From: Kamptonema sp. UHCC 0994
GTDB lineage: Bacteria > Cyanobacteriota > Cyanobacteriia > Cyanobacteriales > Microcoleaceae
Assembly (NCBI RefSeq): GCF_029167235.1
Contig: NZ_JARFTR010000271.1
Coordinates: forward strand, 29,245-93,244
Length of the DNA: 64,000 bases
Reading direction: 5' to 3'
The number at the start of each line of letters is the position of its first letter. Position 1 is the stretch's first letter. The notes under the pieces are model-generated. The model was not told the origin of the DNA. It was given only the letters and a program-made list of their open reading frames with translations, and searched no databases. Positions 23,782-32,494 of this stretch are shown one piece after another. The position numbers and the translations under genes were made by a program.

Positions 23782-25653
23782 TTAACCGCCAACTATTAGC
23801 GAAAGCCGAGACAAGATTGGCAAAGTTAGTAACAGTATCAAGCCAGCGACTCCAATCAAAATTGTCAGAGCATAAAACTGAGTTTGACCGGAAACGTTGT
23901 ACTTTAAACTTTGTCCGCTGAAAACAGTTGCTAAACCTACAAAGTTTACCAAGCCATCAACGAGAAAGCGGTCAATCCAGAAGATGATTTTTGATACTAG
24001 ATCCACCACAAATACGATGCTGACGCGGTAAAGTTGAGCGGTGTAAAGGTCATTAGCAAAAAAGTTTTGCAATCCTTGGGAACCTAAGCGCACTGGTTTG
24101 GCAATGTTGTCATTTAGGTAAACAAATACTCCGCTACCAAAACCGATGGCTGTTGAGGCGATTAATAAGCCAGCAATGACTATATTAATGTTTGCCCCAA
24201 CTGGCAATAATTGCCACTGAATTAACATCAGGGGGACGTGCAAGGTAAAGCCCATTAAAATTACCATTGGCAAGATAAAGGGCCAATGTAATTCGGGCGA
24301 TCGCGCTGTCATTGCTGTCCTTGGTTTGCCGCCAAAAATTAGGCTAAACTCCCGCGTTAAACTGAAAGCGGTTAAGCCATTTACGGCTAAAACAACTAAA
24401 AATAGCCAATTTCCATCATTCCACAGGCGATCGCACATTTTCAGCATTGACCAAAAGCAGCCAAAGGGTGGTACTGCTACTAATGCGGCTGCGCCCACCA
24501 CAAAGGCTATTCCCGATATTGGCCGCCGCGACCACAGACCGCCCATTTGGGTAAGATCCTGAGTGATGTTATTCCAAATAATGTTGCCAGTGCTCATCAC
24601 CAGCAGACTCATGGCGAAAGCGTAGGTAAATAGCAGTGTTAGCGCTGTCTCGGTTTGCTGCGTACCCACCGCGATAAACACCAAACCCATGTAAGCGCTG
24701 ACGGAGTAAGATAGAGCGCGTTTGGTGTCAATTTGCGCGATCGCAATTAAGGAAGCGCCCACAGCAGTCACTCCCCCCACAAAAATCATCGCTGCCACAC
24801 CCACAGGGGACAATGCAATCACTGGTTGCAACTTAATTAGCACCCAAGCCCCCGTTGACACTACGACAGTGTTACGCAAAATCGTCGCAGGCATGGGGCC
24901 TTCCATCGCCTCGTCTAGCCACAGGTGCAAGGGAAACTGAGCGCATTTGCCCATCGGCCCAGCGATTAAAGCTAAACTCAACAGCGTGGCGACTGTGGGA
25001 TCGATAGTTGCAGTCTTGGCCCATGCTGCCAACTCGGTAAAATTCCAAGTTCCAGCCATTGGTAAAAGGGCAACCACTCCCATCAGCAAAATTAAATCTC
25101 CCACCCGCTTTGTTAAGAAAGCATCGCGGGCACCGGTCACTACTAAAGACTGGTTAAACCACAACCCAATTAATAGATATGTACCTAAAGTGAGAATTTC
25201 CAGAATGATGTAGCTGAAAAACAGAGAATTGCACAACGTCAGGCTGCACATCCCCGCTTCAAACAGTCCCAGCATGGAATAAAACCGCGCCCAACCCCAA
25301 TCCATCTCCATGTAGCCGACAGCGAAAATTTGAGCAATCAGGTTCAAGCCTGTGACCAAAACTGTTGCACCGACAGTGATTGAAGAGATTTCGAGGGGAA
25401 TAGTCAAGTCTAGGCCAGCTACGTTCAACCAAGGTATCAGGATTTGCTGTGACGGCTGGTTCCAAGTCGCAGACAAAGCTAGTATCCCGTGTACAAAAGC
25501 GATAAAGGTCAGGAGCCCATTCACGTAGCCCGCAGGTCGGGGCCCTGTGAGGCGGGTGATTCCGGGAAACCACAGTGCAGATAAGACTGCACCGATGAGG
25601 GGATAGCAGGGTATCAACCAAACGGTCTGGAGGAAGATTTGGGCCATTGGCAT
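23782..25653 (-). CDS. ndhF3: NDH-1 subunit NdhF3 (CO2-uptake complex)
   Basis: NuoL/NdhF-type antiporter subunit of NDH-1MS, 623 residues with about 15-16 TM helices, the last ones preceded by a long amphipathic connector near the C-terminus. Family landmarks: GLWFNQSLVVTGARDAFLTK, KRVGDLILLMG, KCAQFPLHLWLDEAMEGPMP and SALIHAAT-type replacement ATILRNTVVVSTGAW. First gene of the operon ndhF3-(ndhD3)-cupA. Two in-frame ATGs (25653, 25647) are possible starts. High-affinity CO2 uptake operons of this type are normally induced at low CO2 by the LysR regulator NdhR/CcmR; I find no clear binding site. Confidence 0.93.
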   Translation of the reverse strand: MPMAQIFLQTVWLIPCYPLIGAVLSALWFPGITRLTGPRPAGYVNGLLTFIAFVHGILALSATWNQPSQQILIPWLNVAGLDLTIPLEISSITVGATVLVTGLNLIAQIFAVGYMEMDWGWARFYSMLGLFEAGMCSLTLCNSLFFSYIILEILTLGTYLLIGLWFNQSLVVTGARDAFLTKRVGDLILLMGVVALLPMAGTWNFTELAAWAKTATIDPTVATLLSLALIAGPMGKCAQFPLHLWLDEAMEGPMPATILRNTVVVSTGAWVLIKLQPVIALSPVGVAAMIFVGGVTAVGASLIAIAQIDTKRALSYSVSAYMGLVFIAVGTQQTETALTLLFTYAFAMSLLVMSTGNIIWNNITQDLTQMGGLWSRRPISGIAFVVGAAALVAVPPFGCFWSMLKMCDRLWNDGNWLFLVVLAVNGLTAFSLTREFSLIFGGKPRTAMTARSPELHWPFILPMVILMGFTLHVPLMLIQWQLLPVGANINIVIAGLLIASTAIGFGSGVFVYLNDNIAKPVRLGSQGLQNFFANDLYTAQLYRVSIVFVVDLVSKIIFWIDRFLVDGLVNFVGLATVFSGQSLKYNVSGQTQFYALTILIGVAGLILLLTLPILSRLSLIVGG

Positions 25654-26012
25654 TACCTGTCAAGGGTTACAAAAAGTTAAAAATCTGAGAATCAGCCTGA
25701 GTTGCGATCGCAAAAGCAGGCGCATCAGAATATTGTTCTTAATTTTAGATTAAGTTTTGCCTTACTTTTTCATCTTTGATTAGACAAATTTGTAATGACC
25801 CCACTAAATTTCGCTTATATATAACATTTGCTTATACAATATGAAATCAGCATTAATCTTGCTGCTTAAACAAAGGTCAAAATCTTTTTCTGAAATAACT
25901 AATTGCAATTTCTGGCCAGTTTACTAATAGATCGGTGCGCTTTTATCTGGAAACTTTAAGTATAGAAATAACGTCTGCTTGTGAGTAAAGTTGTCACCTT
26001 TATATATTTGCC
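25654..26012. other. Divergent intergenic region, ndhF3 / sulfotransferase
   Basis: 359 bases of AT-rich sequence between divergent genes, presumably holding both promoters. AT-rich stretches such as TTATATATAACATT (about 25814-25828) could serve as -10 regions, but I see no convincing -35 pairing, no perfect NdhR-type LysR site, no ORF and no repeat. Confidence 0.5.
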
Positions 26013-26963
26013 ATGAACAATCAATCTTTTTTACAAGTAACTAGCCAACTCAAAAATGAAGATTTTTTAGAAAAAGTTTACTGTACTTATTTAAAACGAG
26101 ATTCTGATATTCAAGGGAAAAAATTTTTTCTTTCTCAATTAGAGAATGACAAAATTACACGACCGGAAATCCTCACATCATTCTTGACTTCACCGGAGTT
26201 TCATTTGATACATAACTGGGAAAAAAGTATTTTAGAAATGCCGGATTTGGAAATCATTTTATATCATGTACCTAAAACAGCAGGCACAACTTTTTTCATA
26301 GCTTTAGTACAGGTTTATGGTGCAGAGAAAATTGCTGGTTACTTGAACGAAAGGATAGTATTAAGTGAAGGTGTAGAACCCAAAACAATTAAGGCGATAC
26401 AAGGTCATGTGCCTGCAAGAAAGTATTTCCGTCCTGGTAAGGCTAAAGAAATAATTTGGTTAAGGCATCCCATCCAACGATTAATTTCATTATATTGTTA
26501 TTGGCTAAGTACGCCACCTGCTGAAGAGGGGAATAATTATCAAAGTTATCTACGAGAAAATAACCTAAATATTGTGGAGTTTGCCCAGATTCCTGAGATC
26601 CGCAATGAAATGTCTACCTATATTGGAGGACGCAATTTAACAGATTTTTATTTTGTGGGTATCCAAGAATTTTTTAAAGATGATTTAATAGATTTAGCAA
26701 AAATGTTGAATTGGCCAGAATTTCAAATAACTTATGAGAACAAAAATAAACATCAAGACTATAACTTTTTGCTGAGAAGTATTCAAGCTGACAGCAATAT
26801 CATGAAACAACTGATAGCGCTGAATAGTGAAGATTTAAGGTTGTATCAAACTGCATTAGATATGAGACTTAAGCGAAAGCAGTCCAATAAGCAAGTCCAA
26901 AACTTGGAAATTGCTGGGATGGGCTGTAATACTACGTCTGGAAAATGGCGTTACATAGAGTAA
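26013..26963 (+). CDS. DUF4214-sulfotransferase fusion protein
   Basis: Residues about 17-65 match DUF4214 (EKVYCTYLKRD..IQGKKFF..QLEN....PEILTSFLTSPEF), a short module found on surface and glycan-related proteins. From about 80 follows a P-loop sulfotransferase fold: 5'-phosphosulfate loop HVPKTAGTTFFIAL (PKTAGTT at 87-93) and the 3'-phosphate strand WLRHPIQRLISLY with Arg and Ser placed as expected. At 316 residues it would transfer sulfate from PAPS, most likely to a glycan; the acceptor is unknown. No signal peptide is visible. cysC at 827-1354 would supply PAPS, which is context only. Confidence 0.75.
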   Translation: MNNQSFLQVTSQLKNEDFLEKVYCTYLKRDSDIQGKKFFLSQLENDKITRPEILTSFLTSPEFHLIHNWEKSILEMPDLEIILYHVPKTAGTTFFIALVQVYGAEKIAGYLNERIVLSEGVEPKTIKAIQGHVPARKYFRPGKAKEIIWLRHPIQRLISLYCYWLSTPPAEEGNNYQSYLRENNLNIVEFAQIPEIRNEMSTYIGGRNLTDFYFVGIQEFFKDDLIDLAKMLNWPEFQITYENKNKHQDYNFLLRSIQADSNIMKQLIALNSEDLRLYQTALDMRLKRKQSNKQVQNLEIAGMGCNTTSGKWRYIE

Positions 26964-27010
26964 TTATCCGAAATTAAGTGCTTGGTGCGATCGCTGATAT
27001 TAAAACATAT

Positions 27011-27034
27011 AGGAACTTAAGACTTACGCACGAA
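27011..27034. repeat. Isolated MITE-family terminus next to the GTPase stop
   Basis: AGGAACTTAAGACTTACGCAC is the terminal sequence of the element family seen at 461-551 and 28307-28396. No second end or hairpin accompanies it. It abuts the stop codon of the GTPase gene. Confidence 0.5.
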
Positions 27035-27035
27035 T

Positions 27036-28214
27036 TCAATCGCCCTCAATATTTATATTTTTCGGAGGTTTAGGTTGGTCTTCTTTCAAAGTTTTACGCC
27101 CCGATTCTAGATAATCTTTGTATAAATCAACAAACATTTTACTGAGATCGGATAAAGAAATCTTTTCTCCATTGATTTGAGCTTTAATATAAGCCTTCAG
27201 CACTTCAATGTAAGCTAAACCGAGAGCAAGTGTTAAAGTTGCGGCCGTTGCGCCAGAAATCGCACCTCCGACTACAGTACCCGCACCAGGGATCATTTTA
27301 AGTAAATTAGTGACAATATTTCTACCAACCGCCGTAACTCCGCTTGCACCTGTAATTGTGGAAAACATAGCAGAGATAAAGCCTTTATCAAAGGGCAATC
27401 CAAAGATGACAGTAATGTTAGCAATCATCGCTGTTTGGACAGTAACAAGTAGTGGTGCATCTGCAAAAGGTATGGGAGTTGCACCAATAATGGCAGAACC
27501 AGTAACATAACCAGTTACATACTTAAAAGCTATATCTGCTTTGAGAGCTATACTCGCAATTTGCTCTTTAACAAATGCTTTTTTAGCTACTTCTGGCAGT
27601 AACTGAAATGTATAATTTACTAAACGGTCTAAACTGTGTGCTTTAATAGTGTAGTCGTCGTCAAGTTCTTCTGGTTCTGCCAGCACTGGTATGATTTGGC
27701 TCACGGGCAAATTCATGCGATCTAATACTTTGAAAAACTCACTCGGTTTTTTAGTTGCTGTCTGAGTAAGTACCAAGATCGTTGGCACATCTTTAATTTC
27801 AAGTTCTTTAAGCCAGCTTTCTTCAACAGGCTCTATTCTATTTGTTCCGTGATTGATGCAGTACCAAACGACGTGAATGTGTTCTACTGGGTGTAGCAGT
27901 CTTTGGTCATCAATTAGTTTATCAACATTTAGCTGAACAATTTTAATTTGTTCTGCATTTAGCTCTAATCCTGGGGTATCATAGACGGTTATGGGACAAT
28001 TAGGCTTAGTATATTGGCGAATTCCTTGGGTAATCGGTCTTCCGACACCTGTTTCTGCTAAGCGATCGCGAAAAACTGCGTTGATGAGGGTGCTTTTCCC
28101 TACGCCGGTTTTGCCGATGACTAAAACGTTACACTGTCCGACTTGATTTTCGGCTTCTGTAAAGGCGGCAAAACTTTTGTTCAAGAGTTCGTCGAAGGAA
28201 AAATCTTCTGACAT
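27036..28214 (-). CDS. GTPase with DUF697-like hydrophobic domain
   Basis: A TRAFAC-class GTPase of 392 residues from the preferred ATG at 28214 (an upstream ATG would add 15 residues). G1 is GKTGVGKST (34-42), G3 is DTPGLE (79-84); the G4 position has TQTA rather than NKxD, which is unusual. The C-terminal half has two or three hydrophobic/amphipathic segments (SAIIGATPIPFADAPLLV, GAGTVVGGAISGATAATLTL), as in DUF697 proteins that associate with membranes. Role unknown. A fragment of a second copy's tail lies at 20451-20522, and a MITE-like element lies on each side of this gene (27011 partial, 28307 complete). Confidence 0.8.
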   Translation of the reverse strand: MSEDFSFDELLNKSFAAFTEAENQVGQCNVLVIGKTGVGKSTLINAVFRDRLAETGVGRPITQGIRQYTKPNCPITVYDTPGLELNAEQIKIVQLNVDKLIDDQRLLHPVEHIHVVWYCINHGTNRIEPVEESWLKELEIKDVPTILVLTQTATKKPSEFFKVLDRMNLPVSQIIPVLAEPEELDDDYTIKAHSLDRLVNYTFQLLPEVAKKAFVKEQIASIALKADIAFKYVTGYVTGSAIIGATPIPFADAPLLVTVQTAMIANITVIFGLPFDKGFISAMFSTITGASGVTAVGRNIVTNLLKMIPGAGTVVGGAISGATAATLTLALGLAYIEVLKAYIKAQINGEKISLSDLSKMFVDLYKDYLESGRKTLKEDQPKPPKNINIEGD

Positions 28215-28306
28215 GGCTTTGCTCCGAGAATGGCGATCGCTCATATTAAAACATACCACAAAGGCGAGAGCTTTTGCTACAATGGTGCGCCAAGGTTTAA
28301 TCTACT

Positions 28307-28396
28307 TAAGACTTACGCACCGATCGTAACGCCGCCCTCTGGGCGGTGAATTTAAATTATGAGGGCGGCGTTACAAATACTTTTTCGGAAGTCTTA
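28307..28396. repeat. MITE-like palindromic element, complete copy (90 bp)
   Basis: TAAGACTTACGCAC at the left and AAGTCTTA at the right are the inverted ends. The interior has CGTAACGCCGCCCTCTGGGCGG and GAGGGCGGCGTTACAAATAC. With 461-551 this is the best-preserved copy. It lies in the gap between divergent genes. Confidence 0.8.
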
Positions 28397-28474
28397 CTAC
28401 TATTTCAATACTAGGTTTAGCATCTACTTATTCAATCGAAAGCAAGTAATCTCAAAATCAATAAAACACCGATT

Positions 28475-30466
28475 ATGAACAATCAAAAACTGATTCCTGA
28501 TAACGAAACTGGGCGTTTGAAGGCACTTCAACGTTATGAAATTTTGGATACACGCCCAGAGGGTACTTTTGACCGAGTTACTGCAATTGTCGCTCGACTA
28601 TTGCAAGTTCCTATTGCTGTTGTTAGCTTAGTAGATAAGAATCGGATTTGGTTTAAGTCGCGTCATGGTTTAGATGTTCAGCAAATTGACCGTTCCCCAG
28701 GTTTATGTGCATCAGCAATTCTTTCTCCTGATATCTACGTGATTACAGATGCGAGTAAAGATGAACGTTCTGCGGCAAATTCCCTTGTAACTAGCGACTT
28801 CGGATTACGCTTTTATGTTGGAGCTCCACTGCAAACTCACGACGGCTATAGCTTGGGAACTTTATGTGCGATTAGCAAACAACCACGAGCTATTTCTCCG
28901 CAGGAAATGGAAATTTTAAATGACTTAGCTGGAATAGTCATGGATGAAATGGAACTCCGTATTGCTGCTAGAAAAGTCGATGGGTTAAACACCGAATTAG
29001 CCGAAGCCAAAGAGAAAGCCGAAGTTGCCAACGAAGCTAAAAGCATATTTCTTGCTAACATGAGTCACGAATTGCGATCGCCTCTTAACGCGATTTTGGG
29101 TTTTTCCCAAGTAATGACTCGGAGCAAAAGTTTACCATCAGAACACATAGAAAATGTCGGGATTATTAGCCGCAGCGGCGAACATTTACTCTCTTTGATT
29201 AACAATGTTTTAGATTTATCTAAAATTGAAGCCGGGCACACCACCCTCAACGAAAAAAACTTCGACCTTTATCGTCTACTAGATGACTTGGAAGATATGT
29301 TTCATCTAAAAGCAGACGATCGACGTTTACAGTTACTTTTCGAGCGCAGTCCCGATGTTCCTCGCTATGTGCGGACTGATGAAGTTAAACTGCGCCAAAT
29401 CTTAATTAACTTACTTAATAACGCCCTTAAATTTACCCAAGAAGGCGGCGTTTCAGTTAGAGTAGTAACCGATAGCGTATCATTAGTCACGGGTAAAGCA
29501 AGCAAACAAATCACAAATGACGCGGAAAAAATCACCCTTCGCTTTGAAGTCGAAGACTCTGGCCCTGGAATTGCCTCAGAAGAATTAGACACGCTATTTG
29601 AAGCTTTTGTACAAACTCAAATAGGTAAAGAATCACAGGAAGGCACGGGTTTAGGATTACCAATTAGTCGTAAATTTGTGCAGTTAATGGGAGGGGATAT
29701 CACTGTCAGCAGTGAGCTGGGAAGCGGTAGTAATTTCAAGTTTAATATTCAAGTCAGCATCGTTGATGCCAAGGAAATTGAGAGCAAACAATTGGCACGG
29801 CGAGCGATCGCTTTAGAGCCAAATCAACCGCAATATCGAATTTTGATTGTTGATGACAAACCGCTTAATCGCCAACTGCTAATTCAATTGCTTAATCCTT
29901 TTGGTTTTGTCTTGAAAGAAGCGATAAATGGCAAAGAAGCGTTAGAAATTGCAGATAGTTGGGAACCTCACTTAATCTGGATGGATATGAGGATGCCAGT
30001 GATGGATGGCTACGAAGCAACAAAACAGATTAAAGGTAGCACCAAAGGTCAAGCAATAGCAATTATTGCTCTAACCGCAAGTGTTTTAGAGGAAGAAAGG
30101 GCTGTCATTCTGTCAGCGGGTTGCGATGATTTTATGCGGAAGCCATTCCGCGAGGCAGATATTTTTGCTGCCATTGAGAAACACATTGGCGTACATTTTA
30201 TTTACGAAGAATCTAGTGCTAAAAGTTCCGAAAATCAGTCTAAGAGCAATAGTCAAGATGCTCTTAACTCGTCGATTTTGGCATTACCTAGCGAATTATT
30301 GGCTAATTTGTTAGAAGCTGTAAAGTTTTCGGACATGATGAAAGTTGATAGCTATATTGAAGAGATTGGCGCTCATAATCATGGGCTAGCTGAAGTGCTG
30401 GGAAGTTTAGCGCATAATTTTGAGTATGACAAAATAGCGCTCTTAATTGAACAGGTGAAGAAATAA
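28475..30466 (+). CDS. GAF-domain hybrid histidine kinase with C-terminal receiver
   Basis: Cytoplasmic signal transducer of 663 residues. An N-terminal GAF domain (about 20-165) has the common FYVGAPL..GYSLGTLC motif, followed by a short coiled coil, HisKA with FLANMSHELRSPLNAILGF (phospho-His198), HATPase_c with the N box (LINLLNNALKF), G1 (EDSGPGIA) and G2 (GTGLGL), and a receiver domain with the phospho-acceptor aspartate in WMDMRMPVMDG near residue 507. The C-terminal ~100 residues may be an HPt-like helical piece, but no clear His motif is seen. First of four same-strand signalling genes. Confidence 0.9.
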   Translation: MNNQKLIPDNETGRLKALQRYEILDTRPEGTFDRVTAIVARLLQVPIAVVSLVDKNRIWFKSRHGLDVQQIDRSPGLCASAILSPDIYVITDASKDERSAANSLVTSDFGLRFYVGAPLQTHDGYSLGTLCAISKQPRAISPQEMEILNDLAGIVMDEMELRIAARKVDGLNTELAEAKEKAEVANEAKSIFLANMSHELRSPLNAILGFSQVMTRSKSLPSEHIENVGIISRSGEHLLSLINNVLDLSKIEAGHTTLNEKNFDLYRLLDDLEDMFHLKADDRRLQLLFERSPDVPRYVRTDEVKLRQILINLLNNALKFTQEGGVSVRVVTDSVSLVTGKASKQITNDAEKITLRFEVEDSGPGIASEELDTLFEAFVQTQIGKESQEGTGLGLPISRKFVQLMGGDITVSSELGSGSNFKFNIQVSIVDAKEIESKQLARRAIALEPNQPQYRILIVDDKPLNRQLLIQLLNPFGFVLKEAINGKEALEIADSWEPHLIWMDMRMPVMDGYEATKQIKGSTKGQAIAIIALTASVLEEERAVILSAGCDDFMRKPFREADIFAAIEKHIGVHFIYEESSAKSSENQSKSNSQDALNSSILALPSELLANLLEAVKFSDMMKVDSYIEEIGAHNHGLAEVLGSLAHNFEYDKIALLIEQVKK

Positions 30467-30473
30467 TCAAAGA

Positions 30474-30514
30474 TATGTAGTTGCGCTAAAGCGCAAAGAC
30501 AGCGCAACTACATA
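30474..30514. repeat. 14-bp inverted repeat between signalling genes
   Basis: TATGTAGTTGCGCT and its exact complement AGCGCAACTACATA enclose a 13-base loop. No T-tract follows. It may be a dispersed repeat or a weak terminator between the two kinase genes. Confidence 0.6.
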
Positions 30515-30581
30515 CCTAAAAATCAACCCCTGTATTGTGAAATTGCGGAAGTTTTTTTACTGTAAATCTAACTTTAAGGAC

Positions 30582-32036
30582 ATGAATAACTCTCTCATAA
30601 TTCACCAGAAAGCTGATATCTTAGTTGTTGACGATATTCCAGAAAATCTACGTCTTTTAGCAGGAATATTAGCGGAGCAAGGATACCGAATTAGACCTGC
30701 AAAGGATGGGATTCAAGCTTTGTCTATTGCTCAAAATATTCCTATCGATCTGATTTTACTGGACATTATGATGCCAGGAATGAATGGTTATGAAGTTTGC
30801 CAAAAGCTAAAAGCAGACGAAATGACTTGTGATATTCCAGTAATTTTTATCAGTGCAATTAATGAAGTGCTAGATAAAGTCAAAGCTTTTGCTGTGGGTG
30901 GAGTTGATTACATTACTAAACCTTTCCAAGCCGAAGAAGTATTGGCTCGTGTTGAAACACAATGTCAAATGCGTTTTCTGCAAAAGAATCTTAAACAAAA
31001 TAATGAGATTCTGAGTCAGAAAAATGAGGAATTAACTACAATTTTAAAACAACTGCAAGCTACCCAACAAGAACTAATTCAATCCGAAAAAATGGCAACT
31101 TTAGGACAACTGGTTGCTAGCATTGCCCATGAAGTTAATACCCCATTGGGTGCAATTCGTTCTTCAGTGGGCAATATGTCTAAATATTTGGCTGAAACCT
31201 TTGCTGAATTGCCGACAATAATTCGCACTCTTTCTCCAGAAGAACTAGAAATTTTCTTTACTCTGGTAGAGCGATCTATTCACAAAAACTCAACAATTTC
31301 TCTGAAGGAATCTCGGAAGTTAAAACGAGAATTAATTAGACAAATGGAAACTGAAAAAATTGGTAATTGTGATGTCATTGCTGATACTTTGATTGACATG
31401 GAAATCTATCAAGATATTATACCATTTTTCCCCTTGTTAAAACTTCCTGATAGCCGAAATATTCTAGAAATTGCATACAATCTTTCTGGACTACAAAGAA
31501 GTACACAAATTATCTATACTGCTACGGAACGCGCGACAAAAGTTGTGTTTGCCTTAAAAACTTATGCTCATTACGACGAGACCGGTAAACGCATCAAAGC
31601 TAGTGTAATTCAAGGTATTGATACCGTCTTAACGCTATATCAAAATTCGCTAAAACAAGGAGTAAGTGTTATCCGTAACTATGTAGACTTATCCTCATTT
31701 TACTGTTATCCAGATGAACTGAATCAAGTTTGGACAAATATTGTCCATAATGCTATACAAGCAATGGATAATCGCGGTACACTAACCATTGATGTTACTC
31801 ACGCAGAACAACAAGCAAAAATTAGCATTACTGATAGCGGTTCGGGAATTTTACCAGAAATCATTCCCCGCATCTTTGAACCCTTCTTTACCACCAAACC
31901 CCCTGGAGAAGGTAGTGGCTTAGGACTGGATATAGTCAAGAAAATAGTGGAAAAACATCAAGGAAAAATTGAAGCCGAATCCGTTCCTGGAAAAACTACT
32001 TTTACCGTTTTCCTTCCCATGAATCTCAAACAATAG
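30582..32036 (+). CDS. Receiver-histidine kinase (REC-HisKA-HATPase)
   Basis: Soluble two-component protein of 484 residues from the ATG at 30582, chosen because AAGGA precedes it and the receiver domain begins at once; the frame extends to 30537 without support. REC domain with Asp61 (LILLDIMMPGMNG), a coiled coil, then an H-box with His183 (GQLVASIAHEVNTPLGAI). A long helical insertion (about 200-330) separates the dimerisation helices from an HATPase_c domain with the N box (NIVHNAIQAMD), DSGSGI and GEGSGLGL. Such REC-HK proteins often act downstream of a hybrid kinase, which fits the gene before it. Confidence 0.88.
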   Translation: MNNSLIIHQKADILVVDDIPENLRLLAGILAEQGYRIRPAKDGIQALSIAQNIPIDLILLDIMMPGMNGYEVCQKLKADEMTCDIPVIFISAINEVLDKVKAFAVGGVDYITKPFQAEEVLARVETQCQMRFLQKNLKQNNEILSQKNEELTTILKQLQATQQELIQSEKMATLGQLVASIAHEVNTPLGAIRSSVGNMSKYLAETFAELPTIIRTLSPEELEIFFTLVERSIHKNSTISLKESRKLKRELIRQMETEKIGNCDVIADTLIDMEIYQDIIPFFPLLKLPDSRNILEIAYNLSGLQRSTQIIYTATERATKVVFALKTYAHYDETGKRIKASVIQGIDTVLTLYQNSLKQGVSVIRNYVDLSSFYCYPDELNQVWTNIVHNAIQAMDNRGTLTIDVTHAEQQAKISITDSGSGILPEIIPRIFEPFFTTKPPGEGSGLGLDIVKKIVEKHQGKIEAESVPGKTTFTVFLPMNLKQ

Positions 32037-32098
32037 ATTCATTTTTCTATGATTAAGCTCAATCAATTATCAACCATTATCCATTATCTATTGCCATC

Positions 32099-32494
32099 AT
32101 GTCTAAACCATTCATTTTATGTGTCGATGATGAAAAAGTTGTGTTGCAGAGTCTCAAAGCACAACTGAGAAAAGCCTTTGGTGATGCTTATAGTTATGAA
32201 ATTGCCGAAAATGCAACTGATGCTCTAGATTTAATTGATGAACTGAACGACGAAGATATTAGTATTCTTTTAATTATTTCAGATTGGCTGATGCCAGGAA
32301 TGAAAGGAGATGAATTTCTGATTCGTGTCCATGAAAAATTCCCTAAAATTGTGAAAATAATGCTCACCGGTCAAGCTGACGATCTTGCTATTAAGCGGGC
32401 TCAGAAATCAGCAAATCTCTATCGGTGCTTATTTAAGCCTTGGTCAGAAGTTGAGTTAATAGAAGCCATTAAATCTGGTTTAGAAAAACCATGA
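32099..32494 (+). CDS. Single-domain response regulator (REC only)
   Basis: CheY-like receiver of 131 residues with no output domain. Asp62 (SDWLMPGMKGDEF) is the phospho-acceptor; DD at 10-11, the LTGQA switch region and the Lys in FKPW are present. It is very similar to the receiver of the next gene (same start pattern CVDDE..., same D62 and GDEF/GDEL), so the two arose by duplication. Its stop overlaps the next start by four bases (ATGA), implying coupled translation and a shared phosphorelay. Confidence 0.9.
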   Translation: MSKPFILCVDDEKVVLQSLKAQLRKAFGDAYSYEIAENATDALDLIDELNDEDISILLIISDWLMPGMKGDEFLIRVHEKFPKIVKIMLTGQADDLAIKRAQKSANLYRCLFKPWSEVELIEAIKSGLEKP

